DNA from: Bacillota bacterium
GTDB lineage: Bacteria; Bacillota; Clostridia; DSM-8532
NCBI GenBank assembly: GCA_023426765.1
Contig: JAEZBW010000337.1
Span: 1-6,484, forward strand
Direction: 5' to 3'
DNA: 6,484 nt
Below the pieces are notes generated by a model. The model had not been told where the DNA came from. It did no database searches and was given only the letters and a program-made list of their open reading frames with translations. Each line of letters begins with the position of its first letter. Positions within the stretch are counted from its first letter, which is position 1. Below are positions 5,656-6,484 of this stretch, piece by piece. The position numbers were made by a program, and so were the translations under genes.

Positions 5656-5684
5656 TTGACAGCCATATGTTTTTATAGTATGAT
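5656..5684 (+). promoter_or_regulatory. Sigma-A promoter P2 for the YpmS-like gene
   Basis: TTGACA (5656-5661), a 17-nt spacer and TATGAT (5679-5684), with optimal spacing and one mismatch. The expected start is about 5691, giving an AT-rich leader of about 205 nt before the ATG at 5896. Confidence 0.8.
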
Positions 5685-5810
5685 TATATTCAGCACTTAG
5701 CATATTTATGAAAACGAATGAACATAAGTATACATAAAAAATTTACATAATTAGAGTTTCGTGGACAAATAAACAGATTTTGTTTTGAATATCTTACCAC
5801 ATAATAGGCA

Positions 5811-5836
5811 TATAAATATATATCTATATATTTATA
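5811..5836. repeat. AT-only perfect inverted repeat, 12-bp arms
   Basis: TATAAATATATA (5811-5822) and TATATATTTATA (5825-5836) are exact reverse complements around a 2-base centre. It lies in the leader of the YpmS-like gene. In an AT-rich region some self-complementarity is expected, but 12-bp perfect arms are notable. It could be a DNA-binding site, a weak RNA hairpin or a simple AT tract. Confidence 0.5.
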
Positions 5837-5856
5837 ATGATAAATATCCATAAAAA

Positions 5857-5887
5857 AGCTTGAAGGACAAGCTCAAATTTTAGGGGG
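5857..5887 (+). promoter_or_regulatory. Leader hairpin and strong ribosome-binding site of the YpmS-like gene
   Basis: AGCTTG (5857-5862) and CAAGCT (5868-5873) form a 6-bp stem with a 5-nt loop. AGGGGG (5882-5887) follows, 8 nt before ATG 5896. The site stays outside the hairpin, so translation should be efficient; the stem followed by CAAATTTT is too weak to call a terminator. Confidence 0.65.
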
Positions 5888-5895
5888 TGCCAGTT

Positions 5896-6484
5896 ATGTT
5901 TAAAAAATGGTGGTTTTATGTGATCCTTGCGGTGGTTATAGTACTTATAGCTGTTCCGCTGGGAACCATCATCAGCTTAAACAATTCCGTTTACGACCTG
6001 AGCTTTAATTATGAAGAAGTTAAAATTGAAGATCTGCTGACGGAAATTGCTAAGAAAAACCTTTACTACGATGCAGCAAACAAAACAATCGAAGTTGAAC
6101 TCAATCAGGACGTTATCAATTCCATCCTCAAGGATCAGTTGGCTCAATTGGATTTAGGTCTTCCCGCTCAATTCAGTATCCAGGGAGCAGCATTCAAAAC
6201 AGCTGATCAAAGAATCTACATAAACGCCAAATATGGCTCAATCAGTCTCCCTGTCAGTGCTTTAGTACATATCGAACCCGATGCAACCGGAATCAATATT
6301 TATGCTGACAGCATCAATTTAGGTGAAAAGAAGGCCCCGGGGCTCGTTACCAAGCAAATCCCTCTGGATATGCTGAAATATTCTATAAAATATTCCGACC
6401 TCGGTGTACCCCAGATTTTCACCGTAAAAGAGATCAAGTTCAGCACCGGTAATATCAAGGCATTCATTCAACTGGATGTTAATG
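5896..6484 (+). CDS. Membrane-anchored YpmS-like (DUF2140-like) protein, 5' part
   Basis: The frame is open for 196 codons and runs off the window, so the protein is incomplete at its C-terminus. It starts MFKKWWFYVILAVVIVLIAV, a short charged end followed by one hydrophobic segment (about residues 6-27), with the rest predicted outside the membrane. The segment LNQDVINSILKDQLAQL (about 73-89), beta-rich stretches such as INAKYGSISLPVSALVHIEP, and LVTKQIPLDMLKYSIKYSDL with a nearby LGVPQIFTVKEIKF recall the YpmS/DUF2140 layout in Firmicutes: N-terminal anchor, small beta domain, then a short helical motif before the final strands. The family's function is not established. The match is by overall pattern, not by a catalytic motif. 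The gene has promoter P2 and a strong ribosome-binding site, and is divergent from the anchored propeller gene. Start choice is secure; family assignment is moderate. Confidence 0.75.
   Translation, partial: MFKKWWFYVILAVVIVLIAVPLGTIISLNNSVYDLSFNYEEVKIEDLLTEIAKKNLYYDAANKTIEVELNQDVINSILKDQLAQLDLGLPAQFSIQGAAFKTADQRIYINAKYGSISLPVSALVHIEPDATGINIYADSINLGEKKAPGLVTKQIPLDMLKYSIKYSDLGVPQIFTVKEIKFSTGNIKAFIQLDVN

Noticed and set aside
5857..5881. Terminator in the YpmS-like gene leader
   Set aside because: The 6-bp stem is followed by CAAATTTT and then immediately by the ribosome-binding site; too weak and badly placed for an intrinsic terminator.

Overview
The window looks like chromosomal DNA of a Firmicute, most likely a mid-GC anaerobic member of the Clostridia. 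Evidence: Gram-positive style ribosome-binding sites (AGGAGG/AGGGGG types), near-consensus sigma-A promoters (TTGACA / TATGAT), a lipoprotein-type glycosidase, a single-pass anchored beta-propeller protein and a YpmS-like (DUF2140-like) protein. No phage, plasmid or CRISPR hallmark is visible. The assignment is inferred from signals and protein style, not from a database match.

Layout. (1) 1-1658, plus strand: the 3' end of an AMP-forming acyl-CoA synthetase is followed after 19 nt by a family 43 glycoside hydrolase with a lipoprotein leader, closed by a clear intrinsic terminator. (2) 1706-3046, minus strand: the housekeeping ATPase gene ychF with its own terminator, a consensus-like promoter and a roughly 165-nt structured leader that contains a terminator-like hairpin before the gene. 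(3) 3047-3451: a gene-poor stretch bounded by a perfect 13-bp inverted repeat (3086-3098 / 3410-3422). It holds a 16-bp direct repeat and several hairpins, and looks like a small mobile-element remnant or a fragment of a structured intron-like RNA. (4) 3452-5266, minus strand: a 604-aa membrane-anchored extracytoplasmic beta-propeller protein. (5) 5267-5895: a 629-nt divergent intergenic region with two near-consensus plus-strand promoters. The first carries an operator-like inverted repeat centred on its -35 box and is followed by a terminator-like hairpin just before the second promoter, which suggests a separate short RNA of about 150 nt. (6) 5896-6484, plus strand: the 5' part of a membrane-anchored YpmS-like protein that runs off the end.

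The genes do not form one pathway. The acyl-CoA synthetase and the hydrolase are probably co-transcribed but functionally unrelated on present evidence. ychF is a standalone housekeeping gene. The propeller gene and the YpmS-like gene are divergent and both encode anchored proteins facing outward. The most unusual content is non-coding: the 3086-3422 element, the ychF leader and the tandem-promoter region.
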